From positions 1 through 37,281 of the forward strand of contig CALKHR010000073.1 of the NCBI GenBank assembly GCA_937988885.1: a stretch of 37,281 nt of DNA, given 5' to 3'. The DNA is from an uncultured Roseiflexaceae bacterium. GTDB taxonomy: Bacteria; Chloroflexota; Chloroflexia; Chloroflexales; Roseiflexaceae. The stretch's first letter is position 1. Each line of letters begins with the position of its first letter. Positions 22,957 to 31,775 of the stretch are shown in pieces. Below the pieces are notes generated by a model that did not search any database, was not told the DNA's origin, and saw only the letters and a program-made list of their open reading frames with translations. The position numbers were made by a program, and so were the translations under genes.

Positions 22957-24087
22957 TCAGATGCCACTTTGATATGCCGCTACGGTCTGCTCGGCTGTGC
23001 GCCGCCAGGTGAATTGCGCGGCGCGTGCCGTCCCAATGCGGCGCAAGCGCTCCTGTAGGGCGGTGTCATTGAGCAGGTTGTCGATGGTGCTGGCAAGCGC
23101 CTCTGGTTGGCGCATGTCGATCTGCACGGCGGCATCGCCCACCACCTCCGGCAAGCTGGAGGTGCTGCCGCAGATCACGGGCGTGCCGCAGGCCAGCGCT
23201 TCGAGCGGCGGCAGCCCGAAGCCCTCGTACAGCGACGGGTATACAAACGCGCTCGCCCCGCTGAGCAGCGCAGGTAGATCGTTCTCGGCGGCGTTGTGCA
23301 GGAAGCGCACCTGCTGTGTGAGGCCAAGCTGCGCGCTCAACTCGCGCGCCGCAGGGTAGCGCTCGTCCCAATGCCCCGCCACCACCAGCGCATGGCTGTG
23401 GCGCGCACGGCTCATCCCGTAGGCCGCGATCAGTGTCGGCAGGTTCTTGTGGGGCTTGTTCGAGCAGAGCGTGATCAGGTAGCGCTCGGGCACGCCGTAG
23501 CGCTGGCGCACCGCCGCGATGTGCTGCGGCTCCTGCGGGCGGAAGCGCACATCGGCGGCCAGCGGCGTGACGCTGATGCGCTCGGCGGGGATGCCGTAGG
23601 CCGCGCTCAGGTCGGCGCTGGCGCTGTGCGAGATCGTCAGGATGCGCGTGGCGTTGCGTAGTGCCAAGCGGGTCAGCAGATCGAACATCAGTCGCGCCTT
23701 CAGCGACACTTCCTGTGGGAACAGGCGCGGAATGGCGTCGTAGAGCGTGACGATGATCGGGCTGGCGATCCCGAGGTAGGGCCGCACATAGTAGGGCGCG
23801 TGATAACGTTCGGCTCGCAGTTCCCGTAGCATTTTTGGAATGCGGTACTGCTCGGCCAACGAAAACGGCGCCGCTTCAACCGCGCATAGCTCGAACTGCG
23901 GGTGCTGCGCCAGCGTCGCCAGATCATGTCGGCTGTTCTGCTGATTGGGGTTGTGCAGCACTAGGAAGCGGTGCGGCGTGTCGAGTTCGGCGAGGCCGCG
24001 CAGCAGATTGTAGACATAACGACCGATGCCGGGGAAGTGGTCGGTCACATACCGGGCGTCGATGGCGATTCGCAGTCCTTTAGGCAT
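22957..24087 (-). CDS. Glycosyltransferase family 4
   Basis: A 376-residue GT-B fold enzyme that moves a sugar from a nucleotide donor, likely onto a polysaccharide or glycan. The N-terminal Rossmann part begins RIAIDARYVTDHFPGIGRYVYNLL, a usual GT4 start with the glycine-rich acceptor-side loop. The C-terminal domain has the conserved E-x7-E pair at E288 and E296 in YEGFGLPPLEA, followed by GTPVICGSTSSLPEVVGDAA. SHSASADL near 153-160 is also typical. It ends about 110 bases upstream of the LPTTG gene and starts 12 bases after the CHR transporter gene, so it may share a transcript with that gene, although functions seem unrelated. Confidence 0.88.
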   Translation of the reverse strand: MPKGLRIAIDARYVTDHFPGIGRYVYNLLRGLAELDTPHRFLVLHNPNQQNSRHDLATLAQHPQFELCAVEAAPFSLAEQYRIPKMLRELRAERYHAPYYVRPYLGIASPIIVTLYDAIPRLFPQEVSLKARLMFDLLTRLALRNATRILTISHSASADLSAAYGIPAERISVTPLAADVRFRPQEPQHIAAVRQRYGVPERYLITLCSNKPHKNLPTLIAAYGMSRARHSHALVVAGHWDERYPAARELSAQLGLTQQVRFLHNAAENDLPALLSGASAFVYPSLYEGFGLPPLEALACGTPVICGSTSSLPEVVGDAAVQIDMRQPEALASTIDNLLNDTALQERLRRIGTARAAQFTWRRTAEQTVAAYQSGI

Positions 24088-24099
24088 ACCCAGTTTCCA

Positions 24100-25257
24100 T
24101 CACTGCAGGAATTGCGCGAGCAGGCCGATCGCCGCGCCACCCGCGATCAGCCAGGTGGAGTTGAGCTTGTAGCGCAACAGCAACACGGCGGAGATCAGCG
24201 CCAGCACGAGTGTGAGCCAATCGACCACCGCCGCGCGCCCAAGCTCCCACGTGACACCCAGCATCAGGCCCAGCGCCGCCACGTTGATGCCGTCGAGGAA
24301 CGCCGCCAGCCAGGGCGAGCTGCGCATCCGAGGGATCAGCGGGCTGCTCAGCGCCACGAAGATGAACGATGGCAGAAAGATGCCCGCCGTCGCCATGAGC
24401 GCGCCGGGCAGGCCTGCGAGTTGGTAGCCGATGAACGTCGCTGTGGTGAACACCGGGCCGGGCGTCACCTGTCCGATCGCGATCGCGTCGAGCACCTGCT
24501 GATCGGTCAGCCAGCCCAGCCGCACCACGAAATCGTTGCGCAGGAACGCCAGCAACACGTAGCCGCTGCCGTACAGCACCGCACCGATCTTGAGGAACGT
24601 GAAAAACAGCGTGCCCAAGCTGAACGGCACGCTCGCCGCCTGCGCGAGCAACGCCTGTGGCGCGCCGAGCAGCAACACTCCCGCCAGATGACGTTTATCG
24701 CCCAGACGGCGCAGGTTGATGATCAGCATCGTGAGCAGGCCGCCACCGAACAGGATAGCCAGTTCATTCCAGCCCAGTAGATAGAGCGCGCACACCACTA
24801 CGCCCAACAGGGCCAGCCAGCGATTCTTGATCGCGCTTTTGCTCAGCCCCCACAACGCCTGCAGCACAATCGCGATGATCACGGGCTTGATGCCGTAGAG
24901 CAGCCAGGTCGCGGTTGGCGTGGTGCCGTAGGTCTGGTAGGCCCACGCGATCGCCAGCACAATCAGCATCGCGGGCAGGATGAAGCACACGCCCGACACG
25001 ATCATGCCGCGCCAACCGGCTCGCACATGGCCGATGTGGATGAACATCTCGGTGGAATTGGGGCCGGGGATCAGGTTTGTGGCGCCCAGCAGATCGAGGA
25101 ACTCGGCGTCGCTCAGCCAGCGCCGCCGCACCACCGCCTCATCGCGTAGCATCGCGATGTGCGCGGCAGGCCCGCCGAACGCTGTGATGCCGAGCCGCAG
25201 CGCCAGCAGTGCAACATCGCGCAGCGCACGCGGCTCGGGGGCAGGTGCTTGGTTCAC
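24100..25257 (-). CDS. chrA: CHR-family (chromate transporter-like) membrane protein
   Basis: A 385-residue two-domain member of the CHR superfamily, chromate/sulfate antiporter-like proteins. Each half carries the family signature: LRLGITAFGGPAAHIAML with NLIPGPNSTEM in the first half, and FLKIGAVLYGSGYVLLAFL with GQVTPGPVFTTATFIGYQLAG in the second. The first half has PGPNSTEM and the second PGPVFTTA, the usual asymmetry of fused CHR proteins. About ten membrane helices are likely. It begins 12 bases after the epimerase-like gene stop. Chromate export is the known role for some members, but substrate cannot be concluded from sequence. Confidence 0.85.
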   Translation of the reverse strand: MNQAPAPEPRALRDVALLALRLGITAFGGPAAHIAMLRDEAVVRRRWLSDAEFLDLLGATNLIPGPNSTEMFIHIGHVRAGWRGMIVSGVCFILPAMLIVLAIAWAYQTYGTTPTATWLLYGIKPVIIAIVLQALWGLSKSAIKNRWLALLGVVVCALYLLGWNELAILFGGGLLTMLIINLRRLGDKRHLAGVLLLGAPQALLAQAASVPFSLGTLFFTFLKIGAVLYGSGYVLLAFLRNDFVVRLGWLTDQQVLDAIAIGQVTPGPVFTTATFIGYQLAGLPGALMATAGIFLPSFIFVALSSPLIPRMRSSPWLAAFLDGINVAALGLMLGVTWELGRAAVVDWLTLVLALISAVLLLRYKLNSTWLIAGGAAIGLLAQFLQ

Positions 25258-25269
25258 GCTCCACCTGTT

Positions 25270-26349
25270 CTAGCGCGGCGTCACCCCGTGTCCGGCTTCG
25301 ATCCCGGAGAGATCGAGCGCGCCGCCGTTGTAACGCATACCACCATCGAAGGGATTCTCGGCCATAAACAGCGGCGTATCGAGGTCCACAAAGCTAAAGC
25401 CGCCCTGTCCGCTCGCGAAGCAGGCCGATACCGTCATCGCCAACTGCGACTCGACCATACCGCCGATCATCAGGCCGAGTTTGGCTGACCGCGCAACCGC
25501 CGCAATATCGAGCGCCTCGGCAATGCCGCATTTCATCAGCTTGATGTTCAGCACTTGGGCCGCGCCGTCGTTGGCGAGTCGCAGCGCGTCGGCGGCGCTC
25601 TCCAAGCTCTCGTCGGCGGCGACGGGCGCACCAGCGTGCCGCGCGAGGCGGGCCATGCCTGTCCAATCGTCGCGGGGCACCGGCTGTTCGAGCAGCGCCA
25701 CCGGGATGCCGTGCTGTTGCAGCAGTGCCATCAGGTCGAGCGCGTAATCGGCGGTGTAGCCGCCATTGCCATCAAGGATCAGCGGCGCATTGGGCGCAGT
25801 GGCGTGGATAGCGCGAATCCGCTCCAGATCAAGCTCCAAGCCGCTGCCGCCGATCTTGATCTTGATGGTCGTGATGCCGCGATCTATAATCGCCTGCGCA
25901 TCGGTGCGGGCCTGCTCGGCGGTGCCCGTCGTAACCGTCATGTCGGTTTCGAGCGCGGCAGCCGCGCCGCCGAAGAACGCCCAAAGCGGTTGGTGTGCGT
26001 GGCGCATCCAGGCGTCCAAAATGGCAGTTTCGATCGCGCATTGGGCCGAGCCGACCTTGCCGATCTTGGAGCGTACCGCTGCAGCCAAACGCCGCCATTC
26101 GCGCACGTCGGCGCCCTCAAGCAGGGTGCGGGCGCTCTCGATCGCGCTTTGGGCGCGCTCCTGCGTCTCGCCGTTGAAGGCCGGGAACGGGGCCGCCTCG
26201 CCGTAGCCGCGCGTGCCATCGGCCAGTTCCAGTGTCAGCAGCACATTGCGCGCAATATCCTGCGCGCCGCCAGCGATGCCGAAGGGCGTGAATAGCGGAA
26301 TATTCAGCGGTTCGACGGAGATGCTGCGGATAGTCGTTGGCGATGCCAT
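25270..26349 (-). CDS. Dipeptide epimerase-like enolase superfamily enzyme
   Basis: A 359-residue protein of the muconate-lactonizing subgroup of the enolase superfamily. The catalytic set is complete: KxK at 163-165 (TIKIKIGG), metal ligands D193 (LDGNGG), E221 (LEQP) and D246 (AADES), and K270 (NIKLMKCG). This pattern and spacing match L-Ala-D/L-Glu epimerase-type enzymes, which invert the second residue of murein-derived dipeptides; other racemases and o-succinylbenzoate synthase are alternatives. ATG 26349 is preceded by AAGAGG about five bases upstream; a longer frame to 26409 lacks that. It is first in a run with the CHR transporter and GT4 genes. Confidence 0.85.
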   Translation of the reverse strand: MASPTTIRSISVEPLNIPLFTPFGIAGGAQDIARNVLLTLELADGTRGYGEAAPFPAFNGETQERAQSAIESARTLLEGADVREWRRLAAAVRSKIGKVGSAQCAIETAILDAWMRHAHQPLWAFFGGAAAALETDMTVTTGTAEQARTDAQAIIDRGITTIKIKIGGSGLELDLERIRAIHATAPNAPLILDGNGGYTADYALDLMALLQQHGIPVALLEQPVPRDDWTGMARLARHAGAPVAADESLESAADALRLANDGAAQVLNIKLMKCGIAEALDIAAVARSAKLGLMIGGMVESQLAMTVSACFASGQGGFSFVDLDTPLFMAENPFDGGMRYNGGALDLSGIEAGHGVTPR

Positions 26350-26805
26350 ACGAACCTCTTTTGTTAGCATGTGGCGATTGGGAAGGCTTCTGGGAGCAGT
26401 ATACCACATCTATTTGGCGTTCTGGCCGCTACCGCAGGCTGCCGCATGGCTAGTGGTGCGTGGGTTGTTGCTGCTGGCGCAAGAGGCCGAGTCCTGGCCT
26501 GAAACGCCCGTGGTCATGCTCCGGGCTTTGGAGTGCCAGCCAGGGCAGTGGAAAGTGGGCTACGGGTAACTGCGGCAGTGTGGTACGCTTGGGCAACCGC
26601 GCAGGCGATCCCAATGCGACGCCGATCATCGCGCTGCATCGTGGGGCCGCGAGCATAGCGGCGCGCGTTTTGGCGCGCAGCGCCACAGCTGTCCGAGCGC
26701 GCACACGTTGAACACGACGTTGTTTGCCCGTAGCGACGGGCGTTCGGATCGCGGTTGCATTTCTTTTCCCCAAAAAACTTGGGCGTTGTAGTGAGGAGAG
26801 AGCTG
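26350..26805. other. GC-rich gap without a recognised gene
   Basis: About 450 bp. The left end holds the epimerase-like gene leader; the right end holds the ribosome site of the GNAT gene (GAGGAGAG at 26793-26800). In between, several overlapping frames are open because of high GC, but none has a recognised domain or good start. A remnant of an older gene is possible, for example the plus-strand stretch ending at 26569. Confidence 0.4.
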
Positions 26806-27330
26806 ATGGAGATGCGCTTGTTGCGGCGCGACGAGGTCGAGTTGTTGTGGACGATCGACCGTTCGGAGGTGATCGAGCGGATGTACGTGATGGAGCAGGG
26901 CACGCTGGTGCTCAGGGACGCGCCGTTTGTGGCGCACGGCTGGCCGCCCGGCGAGGCGGAGCATTATACGCCGCTGCTCTACGAGTGTTTCGACCGTGGT
27001 GGGCTGTTCTTTGGCTGTTTCGCGGATGGGCAGTTGGTGGGCTTGTCGGTACTCGATACGCTGTGGCTCGGCCCCGAACGCGACCAACTGCAATTGCTGA
27101 TGATGCACGTCAGTTGTGCGTACCGTGGGCGCGGAATCGGCGCTACGCTGTTTCGACAGGCTGCCAGAGCCGCTCGCGAGCGAGGGGCCAAGTGGCTGTA
27201 CATCTCGGCCACTCCCACCGAGCACACGGTGCAGTTTTACCTGCACTTGGGCGCGACGCTGAACGCCAACCCCGACCCGGTGTTGTTCGCGCGCGAGCCG
27301 GAGGATATTCACCTGCTGTGCGCTCTGTGA
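26806..27330 (+). CDS. GNAT-family N-acetyltransferase
   Basis: A 174-residue acetyl-CoA-dependent acetyltransferase. The acetyl-CoA loop is present as CAYRGRGIGATLFRQAA near 103-120 (RxxGxG/A motif), preceded by the usual beta strand LQLLMMHVS and followed by GAKWLYISATPTEHTVQFYLHLGA, the typical helix-strand with a conserved Tyr. ATG 26806 is supported by GAGGAGAG five bases upstream; the longer in-frame reading from 26755 lacks support. The target amine is unknown. It is a single gene ahead of a SWIM-domain gene that has its own promoter. Confidence 0.85.
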   Translation: MEMRLLRRDEVELLWTIDRSEVIERMYVMEQGTLVLRDAPFVAHGWPPGEAEHYTPLLYECFDRGGLFFGCFADGQLVGLSVLDTLWLGPERDQLQLLMMHVSCAYRGRGIGATLFRQAARAARERGAKWLYISATPTEHTVQFYLHLGATLNANPDPVLFAREPEDIHLLCAL

Positions 27331-27342
27331 TATAACGAAAGA

Positions 27343-27375
27343 TTAACACAATTGTTCTAGGTTTTGTGGTATACT
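27343..27375 (+). promoter_or_regulatory. Promoter before the SWIM gene
   Basis: TGGTATACT (27367-27375) is an extended -10 element. TTAACA (27343-27348) is a -35-like box but at a long 21-base spacing, so the extended -10 likely does the work. The transcript leader would be about 85 bases. Confidence 0.45.
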
Positions 27376-27468
27376 GTCTGTATTACGAGTGATACGGGTG
27401 GTCGGGCACAGTGCGCGTTGCAGTCGGCAAACTGTAAAGCATTGCGCGGATCGCCAGGGAAGAGTACG

Positions 27469-27849
27469 ATGACAGAACCCACAAAAACCCCACACTATCC
27501 CACCCGAAACGTTGTACAACTCAAGAACCTTCAGGCCGCCAGTCGGCAGTTGCAGGTGTTCGAACTCGATGCCGAGCAGGGCTTGTACGTGGTGCAGAGC
27601 GCCAGCGAGCCGGGCAGTTTCTACGAGGTGAGCGTGCAGCCCGAGGCGATGACCGGGCAGTGCTCGTGTTCGTGGGCGCGCTACGGCGGCATCAACTGCA
27701 AGCACGTGTTGGCAGCGTTGCGGTTCGCGCATGCGGGCAAGGGTACGCTGTCGTTCTGGCCCTCGCAGGCGGCGGCACAGCGCCAGCACCGCCGCACCTT
27801 GCAGGGTCAGCAGTTGTATGCCACGCTTCGCCCTCGCCAGCGGCGTTAG
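27469..27849 (+). CDS. SWIM zinc-finger protein
   Basis: A 126-residue protein whose centre is a SWIM zinc finger: C65, C67, C77 and H79 in the pattern CSCSWARYGGINCKHVLAAL. SWIM domains bind DNA or proteins and occur with SWI2/SNF2 helicases and transposases; this one stands alone. The N-terminus (RNVVQLKNLQAASRQLQV) is the usual lead-in for the small stand-alone SWIM proteins. The start ATG has AGGGAAGAG just upstream. The stop TAG shares bases with the stop of the convergent LivHM gene (TTAG at 27846-27849). Function is unknown. Confidence 0.8.
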   Translation: MTEPTKTPHYPTRNVVQLKNLQAASRQLQVFELDAEQGLYVVQSASEPGSFYEVSVQPEAMTGQCSCSWARYGGINCKHVLAALRFAHAGKGTLSFWPSQAAAQRQHRRTLQGQQLYATLRPRQRR

Positions 27850-29966
27850 GGTTGATCGCTCACGGGCATTTGGTTCGTTGGTAACGGCAGCGTTGTGGCG
27901 GTTGGCTTCACAGCGCTGGTTTCGCGCGCCCGCCACAGCACGATCAGGTAGAGCGCCAGCCCGAAGAACATGTAGCTGAGACTACGGGGATCGAGCGAGG
28001 CTAGCAGTTGGCCCGATAGGCCTCCTATCTCTTGACCCGTCTCGACCAGCCAAGCCCCGAAGCGCGTGATGCCGAGTTGGTTGTAGCCAGCGATCGCCAG
28101 CGCGCCGATGATCGTGCCGCGAATATTGCCTGCGCCGCCGATGATCACCATCGCCAGCACCATCGCCGAGATCGTGAAATCGGACTGGCCGCTGTCCACG
28201 TAGCTAAACACGGTGGCGAACAGTGCGCCCCCCATGCCTGCGATGATCGCCCCGAGCGTGAAGGCGAGCATCCGCGACTGCCCGATGTTGATGCCGTTGC
28301 TTGCGGCGGCCTGTTCGTCGGCGCTCATCGCGGCCCAGGCCCGCCCGATCCGCGAGAAGAGCAGGCGATGGCTGATGAGCACCACGAGTAGCAGCATCCC
28401 CACCGCCAGGTAGTAGCGTGCGATCGGCGTAGACAGCGTGAAGCCGAACAGGTGCGGCGGCGGCACCGCCGACATGCCACGCGCTCCGCCTGTGATGCTG
28501 TCGAGGTTCAGGAACAGCCGTGGCGCCATTTGTCCGAACGCCAGCGTGACGATCGCCAGGTATTCGCCCCGCAGCCGCAGTGTGAGCAGGCCGTTGATCA
28601 CGCCGAACAGCCCCGCCACCGCGCCGCTGATCGCCAATACCGCCAAGATGTCGAGATGGGTGGGCACGATCCCCGAGAACGGCCCACTGCGCGAGGCGAG
28701 GATCGCCGCAGTGTAGCCGCCAATCGCGAACAGCGCCGCATAGCCAAGATCGAGCAGCCCCGCGAAGCCAAGCACGATGTTCAACCCCAGCGCCAGCAGT
28801 GCGAACAGCACCAACTGCGTGATGATGGTTTGTTCGCTGAAGCCGAGCAGCCGTTCGAGCAGCGGGTAGAGCAGCGCCAGCGCCAGCAGCGCGATGCTCG
28901 GCCAGGTGATGGAGGTTTGGCGTGGGCGTCGGCTGGCCCACAGGATTGCGCCTTCCTCCGGCGCGTCGTCCTGGGCGTTGCCGAGCAGACCTCCGGGACG
29001 CAGCACCAGCAACGCGATCAGCAGCATCAGCAGCAGCACGGGCGTCCAGCGCCCATCGATGAAGTAGTCGCTGAAGGCCGAGAACACGCCGAACACCAGG
29101 CCGCTGACGAACGCGCCGAACGGATTTCCGATGCCACCCAATACTGCGGCGGCGAAGGCGGTTAGGCCGCTATCGACACCGTGCTGTCCCAGTGGACGGT
29201 TGTAGTAGAATGTGAACACGAATGCGGAGGCCGCCGCCAACACGCCGCCGATCGCGAAGGTGAGGCGGGCGATGTAGTTGCGGTTGATCCCGCACAGTTG
29301 CGCCATTTCGGGGTCTTGCGCGCAGGCCCGAATCGCTCGCCCGATCCGCGTGAAGTTGATCAGCCAAAAGACCACTCCGGCCAGGCTACAGGCCAACAGC
29401 AGCACCACCAGGTCTTTGATGGTGTAGGTGATGCGCATATCCAGCCCAGCCGCTTGCACCAGGTTGATCTTCGGCACGAGTTCGGGGATGCCGCCCAGCG
29501 GGATGTTGGCCACGTTGTTCACATCGCTTTTGTGCACCACTTGGCCGTTGAGCTGAATATGGCGCCATATCAGGGCGACTTGGTAGAAGATGAAGGAGAT
29601 GCCGATCGTGGCGATCAGCGGGGCGAGGCGCGAAGTGCCGCGAAACGGCTTGAACGCCACGCGCTCGATGGCGACGTTGAGCAGCACGGCGAGGGCGGCG
29701 GCGGCGATGAACACCAGGATGAGTCCGCCGATCAGCCAGGGCAGCGGCATGCCCCAGTGTAAGCCGAGCGAACCGATCAGCGTGGTGATTAGCACGGTGG
29801 TGAGTGCGAACACATCGCCATAAGCGAAGTTGATCGTGCGGACAGCGCCGTACACCAGAGTAATGCCGATCGCGTTGAGCGCGATGATTGCCCCGTTCGA
29901 TAGGCCGATCCCGAGGAGATGCAGGAGCAATTCGCCGCAGGTACGCTGGATACCACAAAACATCAT
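27846..29966 (-). CDS. Fused LivH-LivM branched-chain amino-acid-type ABC permease
   Basis: A 706-residue permease made of two joined subunits. Residues about 12-330 match LivH (GITLVYGAVRTINFAYGDVF, ERVAFKPFRG, AIRACAQDPEMAQLCGIN, FAAAVLGGIGNPFGAFVSG). A charged linker follows (about 331-355, DDAPEEGAILWASRRPRQ). Residues about 356-695 match LivM (ALGLNIVLGFAGLLDLGYAALFAIGGY, GRAWAAMSADEQAAASNGIN, FTLGAIIAGMGGALFATVFSYV). Such importers need two ATPases and a binding protein, none of which adjoins this gene; the liv operon is 1 kb upstream on the same strand. The start is uncertain; MMFCGIQRTC is not typical and a later start near residue 20-25 is possible. Confidence 0.85.
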   Translation of the reverse strand: MMFCGIQRTCGELLLHLLGIGLSNGAIIALNAIGITLVYGAVRTINFAYGDVFALTTVLITTLIGSLGLHWGMPLPWLIGGLILVFIAAAALAVLLNVAIERVAFKPFRGTSRLAPLIATIGISFIFYQVALIWRHIQLNGQVVHKSDVNNVANIPLGGIPELVPKINLVQAAGLDMRITYTIKDLVVLLLACSLAGVVFWLINFTRIGRAIRACAQDPEMAQLCGINRNYIARLTFAIGGVLAAASAFVFTFYYNRPLGQHGVDSGLTAFAAAVLGGIGNPFGAFVSGLVFGVFSAFSDYFIDGRWTPVLLLMLLIALLVLRPGGLLGNAQDDAPEEGAILWASRRPRQTSITWPSIALLALALLYPLLERLLGFSEQTIITQLVLFALLALGLNIVLGFAGLLDLGYAALFAIGGYTAAILASRSGPFSGIVPTHLDILAVLAISGAVAGLFGVINGLLTLRLRGEYLAIVTLAFGQMAPRLFLNLDSITGGARGMSAVPPPHLFGFTLSTPIARYYLAVGMLLLVVLISHRLLFSRIGRAWAAMSADEQAAASNGINIGQSRMLAFTLGAIIAGMGGALFATVFSYVDSGQSDFTISAMVLAMVIIGGAGNIRGTIIGALAIAGYNQLGITRFGAWLVETGQEIGGLSGQLLASLDPRSLSYMFFGLALYLIVLWRARETSAVKPTATTLPLPTNQMPVSDQP

Positions 29967-30312
29967 CGCAGCCGCCTATTACTATTTGATTATAACCTTT
30001 TATATGGTTAGAATATACCAGAGATGCGCGAGAGAGTCAATCCATCGCATGGCGGAGGGGGTTTGTATCCACAGATTACACAGATGGATAATATCAAATC
30101 CAAACGATTACTTACACAAACGGCAAATATTATGGCGTGGTGCTGCTTTTCAACTGATACCCACATTTCCCGAGACGGGTGGTGTCGAGGCGCCGCGCGT
30201 AGCAGCGCCTCGACACCACAAAAAACGTCAAATACCTTGCTGCCGCAGGCTATACTTGCTGTACTCGCACACCTTTCCAGCGGATGTAAAACCATCCACA
30301 TAAAGGAACTTG
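29967..30312. other. Gap holding a composite repeat and hairpin
   Basis: No gene. The left part is AT-rich and presumably carries the LivHM promoter. From 30150 to 30252 lies copy B of a dispersed repeat with an internal perfect hairpin. The right end carries the ribosome site (AAAGGAA) of the CGNR gene. Confidence 0.6.
30150..30252 (-). repeat. Dispersed repeat, copy B, with perfect hairpin insert
   Basis: On the minus strand, block 1 (30237-30252) is identical to 11592-11607 and block 2 (30150-30179) matches 11611-11640 with only a few changes, in the same order. Between them are 57 bases rather than three. That insert includes a perfect 15-bp inverted repeat (30179-30193 with 30205-30219) with an 11-base loop and a run of six A on the plus strand. 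It is not a terminator in either direction. The layout resembles a small non-coding mobile or REP-like element. Confidence 0.75.
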
Positions 30313-30972
30313 ATGAACACGAATGTAGCGGATGTGCGCCTGGTTGGCGGGCGGATATGCCTCGATTTTGTCAACACTGTCGATAGCCACCTGAAGGCCA
30401 CACCCAAAGAGTATCTGGTCGATTACAACGCGCTGATGGTGTGGTCGGTGCGTGTTGGGCTGCTGGAGCAGGCAGTGGCGCAGCAATTGGCCGACGAGGC
30501 GGCGCGGCAGCCCGAGCGAGCGGCGCAAGTGTTGGCGCAGGCGCGGCGTTTGCGCTCGGCGCTCTATTGGCTGTTTTCGGCTGCCGCGCGACGCGATGTG
30601 GCGGCCTACGAACACCCAACGGTGCACGCAGCGGAGGCGACGCTCAACGCGATGCTGGCAGAGGCGCCGGCCCGCACGCAGATCGTGAGGAATGGTGGGC
30701 AGTTTGGTTGGGAGTACCACGGCGAGCGGTTGAGTATGCCGCTCTGGGAGTTGCTGTGGCAGGCGGCGGCTCTGCTTACCTCGGCGGATCTGGCGTTGGT
30801 GGGTGAGTGCGCTGGGGAGGGATGTAGTTGGCTATTCCTCGACACCAGCCGCAAGCGCAATCGGCGTTGGTGCTCGATGGAGGACTGCGGCAACCGCGCC
30901 AAGGCCAAGCGGCACTACGCGCGGCAGCGGCGGGACGATGCAGATGCGGGGAAAGTGATGAGTGCGCAGTAG
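30313..30972 (+). CDS. CGNR zinc-finger regulator (ABATE domain)
   Basis: A 219-residue protein of a family predicted to be stress-response transcription regulators. The N-terminal ABATE domain starts LVGGRICLDFVNTVD. The C-terminal zinc finger has C166, C171, C187 and C192 and the naming motif CGNR at 192-195, followed by a basic helix (AKAKRHYARQRR). ATG 30313 is preceded by AAAGGAA; a TTG three bases earlier is not needed. It is flanked by the LivHM and LivF genes on the other strand, with a shared hairpin over its stop codon. Targets are unknown. Confidence 0.88.
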   Translation: MNTNVADVRLVGGRICLDFVNTVDSHLKATPKEYLVDYNALMVWSVRVGLLEQAVAQQLADEAARQPERAAQVLAQARRLRSALYWLFSAAARRDVAAYEHPTVHAAEATLNAMLAEAPARTQIVRNGGQFGWEYHGERLSMPLWELLWQAAALLTSADLALVGECAGEGCSWLFLDTSRKRNRRWCSMEDCGNRAKAKRHYARQRRDDADAGKVMSAQ

Positions 30973-30997
30973 GCGTTGTGTCCGCAGCGCACTCATC
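30957..30997. terminator. Hairpin shared by CGNR and livF gene ends
   Basis: A perfect 11-bp inverted repeat (30957-30967 with 30987-30997) spans the CGNR stop codon and precedes the livF stop on the other strand. T-runs are weak on both sides. The position suggests a bidirectional terminator. Confidence 0.6.
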
Positions 30998-31006
30998 GAA
31001 GCACAA

Positions 31007-31732
31007 CTACTCGATACCGAGGTACGCCTTCTGAACCATCTCGTTCTCGCTCAGGCCCTTGGCCGTGTCCGAGAGCACGATCTGTCCGGTCTGCAGCACA
31101 TACCCACGGTGCGCGATCGCCAACGCCATCAGCGCATTCTGCTCCACCAGCAGAATCGTGGTGCCTTGGCTGTTGATCTCCTGGATGATACTGAAGATCT
31201 GATCGACCAAGACGGGTGCCAAGCCCATCGAAGGCTCATCGAGCATCAGCACGCGGGGGCGGCCCATCAGCGCCCGCCCGATCGCCAGCATCTGCTGCTC
31301 GCCACCGGAAAGCGTGCCTCCCTTCTGCGATGTACGTTCGCGCAGACGGGGGAACAGGTTGAACACCCGCTCCATATCCTCGGCGATGCCGTCTTTATCG
31401 TCGCGGGTGAATGCGCCCATCTCAAGATTCTCGCGCACTGTGAGGCGCGGGAAGATACGGCGACCTTCGGGCGATTGCAATAAGCCTCGCTTGGGCAACT
31501 GGTGGGCTGGCACGCGATCAATCCGCTCTCCGTCCAGAAGGATCTGGCCATAGCGGGGCTGGAGAATGCCCGAGATGGTGCGGAGGGTCGTGCTCTTGCC
31601 CGCCCCGTTCGAGCCGATCAGCGTAACGATCTCGCCTGCGTTGACCGTGAGCGAGATGCCCTTGAGCGCGTGGATGTTGCCGTAGTAGGAGTGTACATCC
31701 CGAAGCTCTAATAGTGGTTGCGATATGGCCAT
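31007..31732 (-). CDS. livF: Branched-chain amino-acid ABC transporter ATPase LivF
   Basis: A 241-residue ATPase that pairs with LivG to power the importer. Walker A is GSNGAGKS near residue 38, the signature is LSGGEQQMLAIGRALM near 137, and Walker B is VLMLDEPSMGLAPVLV near 160; LAPVLVDQIF is characteristic of LivF. The length is usual, ending YLGIE. It is the last gene of the five-gene unit, 43 bases after livG. Confidence 0.95.
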   Translation of the reverse strand: MAISQPLLELRDVHSYYGNIHALKGISLTVNAGEIVTLIGSNGAGKSTTLRTISGILQPRYGQILLDGERIDRVPAHQLPKRGLLQSPEGRRIFPRLTVRENLEMGAFTRDDKDGIAEDMERVFNLFPRLRERTSQKGGTLSGGEQQMLAIGRALMGRPRVLMLDEPSMGLAPVLVDQIFSIIQEINSQGTTILLVEQNALMALAIAHRGYVLQTGQIVLSDTAKGLSENEMVQKAYLGIE

Positions 31733-31775
31733 ATGCTCTCTCTATTGCTGAATGTACGGGTTTCGGCAGCGACCA

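Noticed and set aside
26626..27312. 228-residue minus-strand ORF
   Set aside because: It is antisense to the GNAT gene, which has a good ribosome binding site and the acetyl-CoA loop.
30179..30225. Terminator for LivHM or CGNR neighbours
   Set aside because: The hairpin is perfect, but the run next to it is A on the plus strand and precedes the stem on the minus strand, so it does not fit a terminator in either direction.
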